Source: Poa pratensis (lineage: Eukaryota; Streptophyta; Magnoliopsida; Poales; Poaceae). From it: a stretch of DNA of 64,000 nucleotides. Below the pieces are notes generated by a model, which saw only the letters and a program-made list of their open reading frames with translations, did no database searches and was not told where the DNA came from. This document shows, piece by piece, positions 1-11,800 of the stretch (position 1 is the stretch's first letter; each line of letters opens with the position of its first letter). The position numbers were made by a program, and so were the translations under genes. The stretch is taken from the NCBI GenBank assembly GCA_947311845.1, contig CAMZMU010000107.1, forward strand, positions 24,014,999-24,078,998, read 5' to 3'.

Positions 1-63
1 ATAATTGTTGTGTGCTTTATTGCAAATCCGAGTGTTGTCATCTAACACCAAAAAGGGGGAGAT

Positions 64-1372
64 TGAAAGGACATATTTTATGTCCCCTATGTTTTGTGTG
101 TTAGGCAACAACACTAGGAATTATTTAATATGATGTTAAGTGGTGCAGGAATGAAATGATACAATTACACTTTGCATCGAAACACTTGACAAGAAAAAGA
201 AGCTTGCATTTGCCTGTCCAGTCCGGAGTCTCCGGTCTCTGTGGCCGGAGTCTCCGGCCAAGTCATTTTCTGGAGCAAAAGCTCCACTGGGCGGCAGCTG
301 CGGGATGTGGTGCGGAGTTACCCCGGAGTAACACCGGAGTTTCCGCACCGGCCGGAGTTTCCGGTCCCGCGGTCCGGAGACTCCGCCCCCGACCAGTGGT
401 TTGAATCGAAGACTTTCCCTGGACGGCGCGTGCGGTATAGGGTCCGGAGTTGCCCCGGAGTAGGCCCGGAGATTCCGGCCTGTCCGGAGTTTCCGGCCTC
501 CAGTCCGGAGTTTCCGGCCTGCAGAGAAGAAGAGCATCGCGACGGCTGCTGCGGTATCTGGTCCGGAGTGGGGCCGGAGTTTCCGGCCCAGGCCGGAGTT
601 TCCGGTCTCCAGGTCCGGAGACTCCGGACTTAGTGGACAGAAAAACGGCTAGTTTTCTGGAGGGGTATAAATACCCCTCCACCTACCTCCAGCTCTTGAG
701 CTCGCCCAGATCTGAAGTACACCATTGTTGCAAGCTCAAGAATCATTAGATCTCCCAATCCCTCCACCCAAACTTGTTGATCTTTGGGGATTGAAGGAGA
801 AGTCCCGGATCTACATCTTCACCAAGCAGTTCTTCATTTCCCCTCATTCACTTGAGGGATTTGAGCCTAGGGTTTCCACTAGGAAAACCTAGGCATCTTG
901 TTGTACTTACTTGCTTGCTACTTTTGTGTAGTGAAGCTGTGGTGCTTGGAGCTCCCAATCCTTTTGTGGGTTGTGCTCCAAGCTTGTTGTAAGGGCTCCG
1001 GATTCCGCCTTGAAGGTCTCCGATAGTGGAAGGTGGACCGAGCTTTTGTGCGAGGTTCATCGGAGAATAGGGTGAGGCCATTTGTGGCGTCTTGAGTTTG
1101 AAACTCACACCCCTCCAACGAGACGTACTCCCCTAAAAAGGAGGAACTCGGGAATACATCCTTGTCTCCGCGTGCTTCCCGATCGGTTACTCCTTTCTAG
1201 TTATTTACTACTTGTATCTTATCTTGTTTAGACTTAACTTGTCATATAGGTAAATTCATCTTAGTTGCATATCTAGAGAATTTACCTTTGTGTCAAGCCT
1301 TAATCGAAAAAGAATTAAAAATTGGAGTAGCACCTATTCACCCCCCCTCTAGGTGGCCATACGATCCTTTCA
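64..1372 (+). mobile_element. Copia-type 3' LTR (element body lies left of the window)
   Basis: A purine-rich tract (50-62) of the kind that primes plus-strand synthesis lies directly before TGAAAGG at 64. The segment ends in ...CCTTTCA at 1372, after the stretch CACCTATTCACCCCCCCTCT that is common near the ends of Triticeae Copia LTRs. It starts TG and ends CA, as LTRs do. Positions 218-640 are packed with degenerate copies of the palindromic motif CCGGAGTTTCCGG, and a TATA-like GGTATAAATACC lies at about 663-674. The 5' end of the element is outside the window, so neither the target duplication nor LTR identity can be tested. The exact family is not named. Confidence 0.75.
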
Positions 1373-1929
1373 TAACCCTAGATCGCACCAGTTTGACAAT
1401 ACCTCGACGGTTTTATATATTCCATCGTTTTCGGCTAGTTTGGCCCCTACGAGCTCCTTTGGCTGATAATATTTATTGAGGAGTAATTGCTAACTAATAT
1501 ATTGTACAATTGAGAAGAGGTAGACTAGAATGAGCCTTGGTGATAATTGAGTAGATGGTACTGATAATACATTGTGCACCCTGTTGAGAGTTGTTGCAAG
1601 TGATGATGAAGAAAGGTTGATGCTTAAATATTGTGGATTAGGTCATATGTCTTTTGACACACTATCTATTTTTTTTGGAGTTGAAGAAGTTAAAAAGGCA
1701 TGTGAAATCCCACTCGAATCAATTCAATCTATAAAATATGAGGTTTTGTGGCTATAGGAGACCGGAGTTTTCACTTTATCTTAAATCTCGAGATGGATTG
1801 GCTCAGTGATGACGTGGAACGCACGTTCGCTGGGAAACCCCAAGAGGAAGGTATGATGTTGTCAGCAGCAAAGTTTTCCCTTGAATACAAAACCAAGGTT
1901 GTCAGATCCAGTAGGAATTGGAAGAGCTT
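1373..1929. other. Intergenic stretch with retroelement debris
   Basis: Apart from the Copia fragment at 1560-1757, I see no gene, tRNA or recognisable repeat here. The sequence is AT-rich and has no long open frame. Confidence 0.4.
1560..1757 (+). pseudogene. Copia polyprotein remnant (GAG-pre-integrase region)
   Basis: The short frame contains LGHMSFDTLSIFF, which resembles the (R)LGHMSFDTLSxLFP segment of the GAG-pre-integrase domain of Copia polyproteins. Only about 50 codons remain and the conserved zinc-binding residues that should follow are missing, so this is a decayed fragment. It may belong to a second, older Copia element rather than to the LTR at 64-1372. Confidence 0.5.
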
Positions 1930-3413
1930 CAGAAAGGTGTCAGCGGCGCCGTTACCCGATCACTGACGTGGATCTGCACACACACAATCAAAGTACTTTG
2001 CCCCAATGAAATAGGAAGGTTGTCAATCTCACCGGATTGCTGAATACAAAGGATTAAACGTATGGTGTAGAATATGATGATGAACACAAAAGTAGCAGCA
2101 GGAAGTAACGTAGAGCGTGGTAAAAACGGTGTTTGTATCAGTGTGGAATAAAGGACTGAGGTCCACAGTTCACTAGTGGTGTCTCTCCATAAGACAAATA
2201 AACATACATGTTGGGTGAACGAATTACAGCTGGGCAATTGACAAATTGCAAACGCATGACAATGCAATATATGACAGGCACATGTTCATTGTTATATCTA
2301 TTGGGCATTACAACAATATACATAGACCGCTTACTAGCTGCATCTATGACTCATAATCCACTCACAAGATAGCTTCCGGGTCTCCGATGAGTATTAAGTT
2401 GTAAGCAACAGATTATAGCATTAAGCAAGGTGTGTAATGTAAACAAACGCATTAGACTTAACAGCAGTACCCTTAAGTTAAGCATCGGTTATTTATCCCT
2501 AGTGGCAACAACATATCTACAGCCTTAGTTGTTTCTGTCTATCAAGCCCAGACTTCTAGAGGCATGAACCCACTATCTAGCATCAATACCCTCTCTTTAA
2601 GTCATTAGCATCTACTTGGCCAAAGCATATACTAACAACGGAGAGCATGCACGAATATAGATAAAACATAATATAGATAGATGAACAAACTTGATCATAA
2701 CTTCACAATTCATCGGATCCCAGCAAACACAACATGTAGCATTACATAAAGATGATCTTGATCATGTTAGGCAGCTCACAAGATCTAAACATGATAGCAC
2801 AAGGTGGAGAGACTACCAACTAGCTACTGCTATGGACCCGTAGTCCCGTGGAGAACTACTCACGCATCACTCCGGATGCAGGCATGGTGATGTAGAGCCC
2901 TCCGGTGATGATTTCCCCTCCGGCAAGGTGCCGGGAAGAACTGCAGAAACCCTCCCGAACTAGGGTTGAAGACGACAGCGGCCTCGGAACTTTTCGTGGA
3001 TTTTTGCTCGGGTATCTAGGGTTTCCCGATTAGATGCAATTTATAGGCGAAAGGACGGCGTCGGTGGCCAGCCGAGGTGGGGCGGTGGCCTAGGTGCGTG
3101 GCCCCACCCTGGGCCACGCCGTGGGCCCACCGGCCTGCCTGGTGTGGCCCCCGACTCCGTCCTCCTGGCTACTGCTCCGTCTCGGTCCAGAAATAAATCA
3201 GTTAAATTGGCGTCCGATTCCGAGAATATTTTCAGAATAGATTTTCTGAAACAAAAAAACAGCAGAAAACAGAAACTGACACTGTGGCATCTTGTTAATA
3301 GGTTAGTCCCAGAAAATGCATAAAAATGATATAAAGTGTAAGATAAACATGTGGTAATCAATATATAATAGGCATGGAACATAAAAAATTATAGATACGT
3401 TTTGGACGTATCA
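1930..3413 (-). mobile_element. LTR-retrotransposon terminal fragment, minus strand
   Basis: Read on the minus strand the segment starts TGATACGTCCAAAACGTATC at 3413, a start shared by many Triticeae LTR elements. It continues through the typical 'GGGACTAACCTATTAAC', a TATA box with CCTATAAATTGC, a leader with AAACCCTAG, and a long AT-rich tract. A related copy in the opposite orientation lies at 61,394-62,477; the two agree over long blocks, for example the GATCTTGTGAGCTGCCTAAC block. No protein domain was seen. The lower boundary at about 1930 is approximate. Confidence 0.6.
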
Positions 3414-3769
3414 CTCAGTAAATGGAGTTTGATGAATTTGAATTGGCAAGAGCAATGGGTGTGTGCAAATGCGGCCATGTAGGTATTGTAGGAAAGCAAC
3501 TTGATATTTTGATCCCCACTTTATGTTGATCATGTTGAGCATGCATGTTCAGCAAGTTCACTAGTTAGCTTTCTCGCCAGGAAATCAAGAATGACTACAT
3601 GTTTTCATCCAGTAGCAAATCCAGCGCAGTTACAAGGAGAGATTCATTAAAGATTATCCGGGCCGGACCAATAAGGAACTATGACCAATGGAGTATTAAT
3701 ATTTCACGAAGAAATAAAGAAGATGGATAAAAAATTGTGTGATGCATGTGAGCGTGACAACACAAATAC
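3414..3769. other. No recognisable feature
   Basis: AT-rich sequence without a credible open frame, repeat or RNA gene. Confidence 0.4.
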
Positions 3770-4260
3770 ATCATATCCGAGTCGTGGGCCGTAAAGTATA
3801 TTGTTGTTTATGTTGGTACATTCTTATGTCTGGACCTCTCCCATGGTTTTCTATTAGTGGACCTTTATTAACTGCTATCAATGAATGACTTAGTTGTAAC
3901 TTATGAAGCACAATTGATTCTACATGAAAAACCAGATAACGAGTATATTCCAGGAAAAAACAACCGAACAAGTTGGTCGACGTCGTTGGGAGCCGAGAGA
4001 ACGAATCACCATTGTCGAGGAAGTAGTTGCCGAGACAGATATTGCAAGGATAATCCTCCTCGCAGCAACCATGAGGAAAAAAAAAATCCAAAATTGATCT
4101 GGCGAAGCAAGATCTGAAGAACCACACCTAGACAAATACAATCTTTCAACACCACCATTGACGCCGGAAAGCAGATCTCGTCGTCGAACGAAGGGCGGAA
4201 AATTATTTATTATAGACGAAACCATCTCCATTGAATAAGAAGACGGATACCAAAACCCTA
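3770..4260 (-). mobile_element. Decayed non-LTR retroposon copy, minus strand
   Basis: The minus-strand translation FVRRRDLLSGVNGG...SDLASPDQFW matches FVRRRDLLPDVNGG...SDLASPDQSW in the retroposon at 29,007-29,847 (and its second copy at 45,818-46,657). A further block around LGSQRRR also matches. The copy is shorter and more degenerate than those. It is inserted in the opposite orientation. I could not find a target duplication, so both ends are approximate. Confidence 0.55.
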
Positions 4261-5108
4261 ATCTAATCTATTGGGAAACACTAATTTTATTAAAAACTCC
4301 ACTCATAATCGGGCTCCCCACCCCTCCCAACACCGACGTGGCCAGTTGGAGGAGGGGAAACTGATCTATGTTGGAGATGGAGGTGGTGGCGGCGACTAGG
4401 TCTTCCGAGAGAAGCTCTCGTACGAACGGGTATTAGGAATCTTACATAAGATTTCTAGCAAGAGGTAGATCTCTTGAAAAAAAATCTACATGTATACGAC
4501 AATTAAAAAAATGAAATCCGACCGGGATTAGCCCTAGGTGGTAATGATATTAGAAATCTGCCTTTGTGAGAATTCCCAAATTTTGCCCTGAACTTGGGCT
4601 TGTACTCAATCTTTATAAGAAACTAGGCTAAGATGGCGCGGCGGCACGCCGCACCAGTGTGGTTTTATTGATATAGTTTATTTTAATTTTTCTGTAATTT
4701 TTGTAAGGGTGAAAAATAGTCATATACATTTGAATATTCTGTAGATGGTAGAAGTGTGGAAATATTCATATACGTTAAGTTGTTTAATTTTGTTATGTCA
4801 AATAACCATGGTTAATTTTTCTGAGCATTCGTGAATTCGATATAAATAAGTAGGATTTATTTTTAAAAACATTTTGGTATGTTTAACATATTTTTCCCGT
4901 GGACAATAAATTAGTTATGAATTTATTGGAAATTAATCTAAAATTCTGCGGTATTACTATTATTTTTCGTTGGTGAATTAGTTCATGTGGGAAATAAATT
5001 GAGAAAATATATTGCAGTGCAATATGAAATATATATGTTGCTAAAAATAATGTTAATAAAAATAGTTTCGTAAAAGTTATTTGGTGGTGATGTTACTGAA
5101 ATTAGTTT
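4261..5108. other. AT-rich intergenic sequence with one GC-rich hairpin
   Basis: No gene is visible. At about 4633-4652 lies a short GC-rich inverted repeat (GCGGC GGCAC GCCGC). Such a hairpin resembles a Helitron 3' end, but no CTRR terminus can be placed with confidence. The remainder is AT-rich and featureless. Confidence 0.35.
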
Positions 5109-6660
5109 GTAATATCTGAAGAATGTAAGGACTTTTGTGTAAAAGAACTGTGTGTTTTTGTTCAGAGAGGACGATTTATATTTTTTGGAAAACGCGTGGG
5201 CTTTTCTGCAAAAAGTGGTGAGCGGGGTTTTTTTCCAAAAAGTTTTATTCCGGAGGGTCGATTTATATTTTTTTTTTGGCCGGGAGGTCGATTTATAATT
5301 TTAGAAAAACGCGAGGGCTTTTCTGCAAAATATAAGGACTTTTGCGTAAAGAACCGCGTGTTTTTGTTCCTGAGGCCAATGTATAATTTTTGGAAAACGC
5401 GTGGGCTTTTCTGCAAAAAGCGGTGAATGGGGTTTTTTTTCCAAAAAGTTTTATTCCAGATGGTCGATTTATATTTTTTTGGCTGGGAGCCCGATTTATA
5501 ATTTTTAGAAAAACACGAGGTATTTTCTGCAAAAAGTGGCGAACGGGGATTTTTTTTTGCAGAAAGTTGTTTGGAAGGGTGATATACATCTATTTGTGAA
5601 ATGAAAATTCAAACGGATGACCGAGTGCGATGAATTGGACAAAATTTGTCAAATGTTTGTGCGAATCTGGATCCGAAATTAAGGACCTAGATTTGACCCA
5701 ACTCGAAACCGATCACGGGAATGAAAACTACTCGTCGGCGCACATATATTCATGTATATATTTTTTGGAGAACGCGAGGTTTTTTTCTGCAAAAAGAAAA
5801 AACGGGTACTGTAGCGACGGGCACTGTAGCTACTGTGCTACTGTAGCACGTAACAGTGCCGCGGCGCTTCACGCCATTATATATAGTAGTGATATCGGGA
5901 ATGTAAGGACTTTTGTGTAAAAGAACCGCATGTTTTTGTTCCGAGAGGATGATTTATAATTTTTGGAAAACGCGTGGGCTTTTCTGCAAAAAGTGGTGAG
6001 CGGGGTTTTTTTTCCAAAATTTTTTATTCCGGAGGGTCGATTTATATTTTTTTTGGCCGGGAGGCCGATTTATAATTTTTAGAAAAACACGAGGGCTTTT
6101 CTGCAAAATGTAAGGACTTTTGCGTAAAGAACCGCGTGTTTTTGTTCCTGGAGGCCGATGTATAATTTTTGGAAAACGCGTGGGCTTTTCTGCAAAAAGC
6201 GGTGAACGGGGTTTTTTTTTCCAAAAAGTTTTATTCCGGATGGTCGATTTATATTTTTTTTGGCCGGGAGGCCGATTTAAAAACGCGAGGTCTTTTCTGC
6301 AAAAAGTGGCGAACGGGGATTTTTTTTTGCAGAAAGTTGTTTGGTAGGGTGATATACATCTATTTGTGAAATGAAAATTCAAACGGATGACCGAGTGCGA
6401 TGAATTGGACAAAATTTGTCAAATGTTTGTGCGAATCTGGATCCGAAATTAAGGAGCTAGATTTGACCAAACTCGAAACCGATCACGGGAATGAAAACTA
6501 CTCGTCGGCGCGCATATATTTCATGTATATATTTTTTGGAGAACGCGAGTTTTTTTTGCAAAAAAAAAGGGTACTGCAGCGCCGGGCACTGTAGCCACTG
6601 TGCTACTGTAGCACGTAACAGTGCCGCGGCGCTTCACGCCATTATATATAGTAGTGATTC
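5109..6660. repeat. Two tandem ~0.78-kb repeat units with internal subrepeats
   Basis: Unit 1 starts with GAATGTAAGGACTTTTGTGT at about 5115 and unit 2 starts with the same words at about 5899. Both units end with GCGGCGCTTCACGCC followed by ATTATATATAGTAGTGAT, at about 5891 and 6657. Each contains two or three copies of a subrepeat built on AACGCGTGGGCTTTTCTGCA, CCAAAAAGTTTTATTCC and GGTCGATTTATATTTTT. The long frames on both strands here only reflect this repetition. The class of element is uncertain. Confidence 0.75.
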
Positions 6661-6712
6661 CTGGCTTAGCTAAACAAGTTATGTTACCTATTTGTGCGTT
6701 TTAAATCCCTAT

Positions 6713-6761
6713 AAAATCGTTTTATATTACTTTTTTATAGCGAAAATCGTTTTATATTACT
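6713..6761. repeat. 30-bp tandem duplication
   Basis: AAAATCGTTTTATATTACT occurs at 6713-6731 and again at 6743-6761, separated by an 11-bp T-rich piece. It is either a simple tandem duplication or a tiny insertion with a 19-bp target duplication. Confidence 0.6.
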
Positions 6762-6785
6762 GTGTTTTTTCAATTGATGCGAAAC

Positions 6786-7789
6786 GAGCTTTCCCCTCTC
6801 CTCTCTTTCTCTACAGTAGAGAGCGGTCTTTACCCATTCGAACGAGCTTTCCCCTCCCCTCTCTTTCTCTACAGTAGAGAGCGGCGGATAAGGGCGAGCC
6901 CGAGTTTCCCTCCTCCTCGCCGGAGCGAGGCTGGATCTCCGCCTCTCCCGTCGCTCCGGCGGCGGGGTGAGGTGGGGATCTGGATCCTCGTCTCCTGGTG
7001 TGTAGTTAGGGGTAGTTTAGGTCCCGGCGGCGGCGAGGGGAAGGCTCGGTGACCGCGTACGGTAAATAAGGTGCGGCTCTCTCCTTCTCTCGGTGCGGTT
7101 TCCGCGGCGCCGTGGTGAGAGCGGCCTGGTTCTGCTTCCGTGCTGCGGCCGGAGGCCTTGTGTGCTTGGTGGGTGCTCGTCGCTGCGGAGATGGCGGGCC
7201 TCGCGTGGAGCTTCTGTACCCTGATCCTCTCTTCGTCACAGCTCTGCTGTGGAGGAACTGGGGGTTTGTGTTCTCCGGTGAGCTTCTTTTCCTCTGTTTC
7301 TCTGGCCGGCCGTGGCGGCGAGGGGAGGAGCGGGTGGTGGGAGCTGTTCCGGTTTTGCTGTTGGTGGTGGTTTGCTTCGTCGTGTTTGCTCTGGCCGGCC
7401 GTGGTGGCGAGGGGAGCGGCCGTCGAGATGGAGGGTTTGCTGATGGTGGTCCTCAGCGGCGTCGGGTCGGCGGGATGCTGGGTGGAGCGGTGGAGATGGT
7501 GTTGTGGCCGTGCTCTTTCAACGTCTTCGGTTTCCGTCGCCTGCAGCGGACGGCTCAGCGGTCTTCTACAAGGTGGAGGTGCGATCTCACCGCCGGCACG
7601 AGGTACGGCGACTCCGGCGTCGGCTAGGAGCTTGGGATGGCAGTGGATCCAATTGCGGTTTCTTCCAGCGACTCAGGGGTTCTTTGCATGTTGCAGGGTC
7701 CTTTTTGTAATTTTCTTTTCTTTTCCGGACCTCTTTGTAATGTGTTCTGAGTTCCTGTTATATGAAATTGGATCCTTTCAAAAAAAAAA
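6786..7789 (+). mobile_element. Non-autonomous poly-A retroposon A with 14-bp TSD
   Basis: The insert is flanked by perfect 14-bp direct repeats AATTGATGCGAAAC at 6772-6785 and 7790-7803, and ends in a run of about 11 A. This is the signature of target-primed reverse transcription. The body is GC-rich. Its first 58 bp are tandemly repeated (GAGCTTTCCCCTC at 6786 and 6844). Long open frames occur in several registers, the longest about 289 codons, but they reflect GC bias; no protein domain is recognisable. It probably used LINE machinery in trans. Confidence 0.85.
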
Positions 7790-7829
7790 AATTGATGCGA
7801 AACAAATAGGCCGTAGACCTGCTCTTGCA

Positions 7830-8563
7830 AGCTGTTGTTCTCTCTCGCCTCCCCGTCACTGTTCGAGAGCGGAAAAAGGCGATTTTTGGGGCGCTCCGTC
7901 GACCTGCCGCGTGCTCGCCGCCGCGCCGCGGGATTCCTCTCCTCCGCCGGCCGCTTCGGCGGCGGAGGGCGGGGATCCCCGGTGCCGGCTTGTACATATG
8001 GTAGGGTAGGGTGGGTTTCCTGCCGGCGGCGCCCAGGAGGAGGTGGTGCGGTTGGTGGGCGTTTTGGTGGCGGCGTGTTCTTCTCCGGCGATGGAGCTCT
8101 GCGGGGCTCGGCGTCGACGTGCTCGCCTTGGTGGAGCTCGAGGCCCGGCGTGGTGCTCGAGTCTCACTGTTCCCCATCAGATCTGAGGTGGCGGCGGATC
8201 TGGCGGGCGGTTCCCTGGGCTGGACAAGATCCTCGGCTTCTACCGGCGGCGGCTCTGAAGGCGGCAAGGGCAAGGTGGTGTTGCTGGTTCAAAGGGGCGT
8301 CTGCCCTGGGTGTTCATCGACAAGGATTCCGCCGCGGCGCGGCGGAAGGGCTAGGCGGCGTCTCTCATAGGGAAAAGCTCTCCCTGGCAGTGGTGTGGTG
8401 GCGGCTGGTGGCCACCTTCGTCTTCGTCGCCGGTGAATCTGGTGTTCTTCGTGCTTGCTCCTCCTCCTCGTATTGTTCTTACTTTGTTTTATTTCTATGT
8501 ACTGTGTATGTGGATCGCTGATGAATATACGGGAAGTTGGATGTGTCAAAAAAAAAAAAAAAA
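7830..8563 (+). mobile_element. Non-autonomous poly-A retroposon B with 14-bp TSD
   Basis: Perfect direct repeats GACCTGCTCTTGCA lie at 7816-7829 and 8564-8577, and the insert ends in about 17 A. The start (CTCTCTCGCC... GAGAGCGGAAAAAGGCG) and the GC-rich body resemble retroposon A, so the two probably belong to one family. Only 12 bp of unique sequence (7804-7815) separate A's right-hand target repeat from B's left-hand one. No coding domain is seen. Confidence 0.85.
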
Positions 8564-8577
8564 GACCTGCTCTTGCA

Positions 8578-8891
8578 TACCAAAAGAGGCCGTATCCTGC
8601 CTACGGGATACCGGGCACGTGGTAGTATTAACCGGCCCATCCTTCCACCCGCGAGCTAAATCCGACCAAGGAAGGGCCACACGCCACCGCCTCCTTCCCC
8701 CGCTCCGATCCGGGATCCATTCCGGCGAGCCCCCGCCGCGTTCGTTCCACGCGACCCTCCTCCCGAATAAATCCAACCTCCCGGCCGCTGCGCCTCTCCT
8801 TCCAAACCCTCAACACAATCCGATTTCCTCCTCCCCTTCCCTTACCGCGCCGCCGCCTCCCGAGCCCAACAAACCCTAGGTGCCGCCGCCC
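8578..8891 (+). promoter_or_regulatory. Probable proximal promoter and 5' leader of the CCCH-WD40 gene
   Basis: This stretch lies between retroposon B and the ATG at 8892. It becomes steadily C-rich toward the start codon (CGCCGCCTCCCGAGCCC..AACCCTAG), as grass 5' leaders do. No clear TATA box was found. Retroposons A and B have pushed the original upstream sequence about 1.75 kb away. Confidence 0.45.
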
Positions 8892-11800
8892 ATGGACCTG
8901 GAGGCCGACGGCCGCTTCGGCAACAGGCGCGTGCAAAACCGGCTGGGCCCCGCCCCCGTCGCCGCCTCCTCCTCCTCCTCCTCTACGAGGGTCTGCCACC
9001 ATTGGCGCGCGGGGCGATGCAATCGCTTCCCGTGCTCCTTCCTCCACAGCGAGCTGCCCGAGGCCGCCGCCAACCCCAGGCGCCCCAACCAGAGGGACGG
9101 ACCCGGCCCCGGCGGGCACGTCTGGCGCAACCCCAACTCTGGGGGAGGAGGTGGGGGCCGCAGCGGCGGTAGATGGGGGAGGGGTCCCGGAGGCGCCGAC
9201 GGCGGCGTGAGGCCTAAGCCCGACAGGCCCTGCAAGTTCTTCCTCGCCGGGGAACACTGCAGCTACGGCGACAGGTGCCGCTACCCCCACACATACTGCA
9301 TGAGCAACAGCATCACGCTGCTCACCCCGCTCCAGGGCCACGAGAAGGTACGTACTCCCTTCATCTGCAGGTTAGATTAGACCGTCTTGTGTGTTCTGAA
9401 AGGTTGCTGATCAGAATGATGTGCGCCCATTCAGGTTGTAACAGGGATCGCACTGCCTACTGGGTCAGACAAGCTGTATTCTGGAGTAAGGATGGAACGG
9501 TGCGCTTTTGGGATTGCCAAACTGGGCAGGTAGCTGAGGCATCATTGAATTGTATCCTTGGAAGGATTGCGTGTTCGTTCTGTATGACGATTTTCAGTAC
9601 CTTGATTTTCTATATGGTGTGTGATAGTGTGCCGGTGTCCTCAAAGTGGGGGGAGGTTGGATGCATGATCAGCGAGGGACCATGGTTGTTTGTTGGATTA
9701 CCTGATGCTGTGAAGGTAGGAAATGCGCTTGTGTTTTTTTTTTTTGGTCTTAACCAATGCTAGTGTTATTCATATGTGTATCTGACTGTATGACCTGTTG
9801 TTGTAGGTCTGGAATATGCAAACACAAGCAGAAATGAACCTCACTGGCCCAACTGGACAAGTCTATGCACTTGCAATTGGCAATGATCTACTCTTTGCTG
9901 CAACACAGGTAAACTTCCTTCCTTTTGGCATGTTCGTTGGTTCTAATTTGTAATATTTATCTTGGCAAATATGATTTTCATCGTTGATGCATTCTCCTGT
10001 ATTACACTTGGTGCAGGATGGAAGGATTTTGGCATGGAGATTTAGCGCAGTAAATAATTGTTTTGAGCCAGCTGCTGCTCTTGAAGGGCACCAGCTTGCT
10101 GTTGTTTCGTTAATGGTAGGAGGCATGAGACTATACTCTGGTTCCATGGATAAAACCATTCGAGTAAGGACTAAGGAGGACTTGTGCACTATTTTTCACA
10201 TATTCTTACATACAGTTGATGTAGGAGCCTTCATGCATGCATCAGATCTTTATGTCATCAACTTGCTCAACATCATATTAGTTTTACCCGCTGTGTTTGT
10301 AATGGAGCGTGGAAGTTTACAATGCACAGGCTCAGTAGACCCATCTATTTTCCATACTACATAGTGGTACACTTATGTCTTCTCTCATTATTTCAAGAGG
10401 CATATTTTGCTAATTAGTTCCGTCTGGAGTTAAGAGTCAGATGTAGAACTGATGATGCCTGAGATTTGTGCTTGATTTTGTGCTACCATGTAGTCAGAAC
10501 AAATGCAATTCTAAAACAAAGCTACCATTTAATGGTGGTGCATCTGCATCTGGTTAGGTACTGTTACAAGGAGTGTCGCAGACCTGCATCATATATAACT
10601 TGGCTTTAGAGTAGGTGATAATTTACGACCAGTGTACACGCACATTTTATGGTGACATATCAACCGTCATGTAGAGCATTGGTAACAAGTGTTTGGGGAA
10701 AAATCATTTGCAACAGGGGAAGAGCTCCAAAAGAAAGAAAAAAATATTGGAAACTTACAAATGGTGTGTGATGCTTTTTGAACTTAATTTTTTCCCTTAT
10801 GCTACAATTGAAAGCTTTAGTACTTTTGTTGTTTTCAGTCATAGGGACTGTTGGTTGAAAGCTAAACTTTACCATACTTTGCCAGTTGCCACACAATCTT
10901 GCCAAACTTGCCTAACCTTAGGTAAACAAATTTTTAGCCACACTTCTGCTTGGCTACACTTTTTAAAGTGTAATATGGCATATGTGGCTTGTCACAATAA
11001 GAATCTTGCCTAAGTGCTGCTAGAACCGAGCACTCACTCACCTAACTTGGTCAAACTTGCCTAACTTGAGGTGTGGCAAAGTGTGGCTAGGAATCAAACA
11101 AACCCTTAATTCGACACTAATCGCCTTTTTCATTTTAATGTGCATGACTTGTAAATCACCTGGATGATTTTGCTTCACATAACAGATGATACTTTACTGT
11201 GCACTGTTCAATAAAGACCAGAAACCAGAACATTTTCTTGTCCCTTTGGTTTACTCCATTCTGCAAATAATAATAAAAGGATAAATGTTTCAGGTTTGGG
11301 ATCTGGCAACATTGCAGTGCATACAGACTCTTTCTGATCATACGAGTGTGGTTATGTCTCTACTGTGCTGGGATCAGTTTCTGTTATCTTGTTCTTTGGA
11401 TCATACAATAAAAGTTAGTTCTCTCTCGTCTTGTTTTCTTATTGATTTTTTTTTTGCAAATTCTTCTGTGCATATTCACATTAATCCTTTCCAAAGCATT
11501 TCATACTTAAGTTATGTTTTCCTTAGGTTTGGGCAGCTACAGAAAGTGGAAACTTGGAAGTAACATATACACACAAAGAGGAGAATGTATGTTGATCCGA
11601 CACTCGTACACCTTTTATGTTGTGCCATTGCATTTGGTTTGTTACAGCCATATACATGATTTATCTATGTTATAAAAAACCTGTCACCCTTTCCTGTTAA
11701 CATCTGATCCATCCTTCTTGGCTCCATTTTATGTTTATCTTGTATATTATTTATTTATGTCCTGCCCAATTTATATATTCAATTAATAATCTTGTTTACA

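Noticed and set aside
4633..4676. Helitron 3' end
   Set aside because: A GC hairpin is present but no CTRR terminus followed by T and no matching 5' end could be placed.
7140..8009. 289-codon frame and neighbours as a novel gene
   Set aside because: They span the boundary of two retroposons and the A tail between them; the composition alone explains the open frame.
8628..9341. 237-codon minus-strand frame
   Set aside because: It is the GC-rich antisense shadow of exon 1 of the CCCH-WD40 gene.
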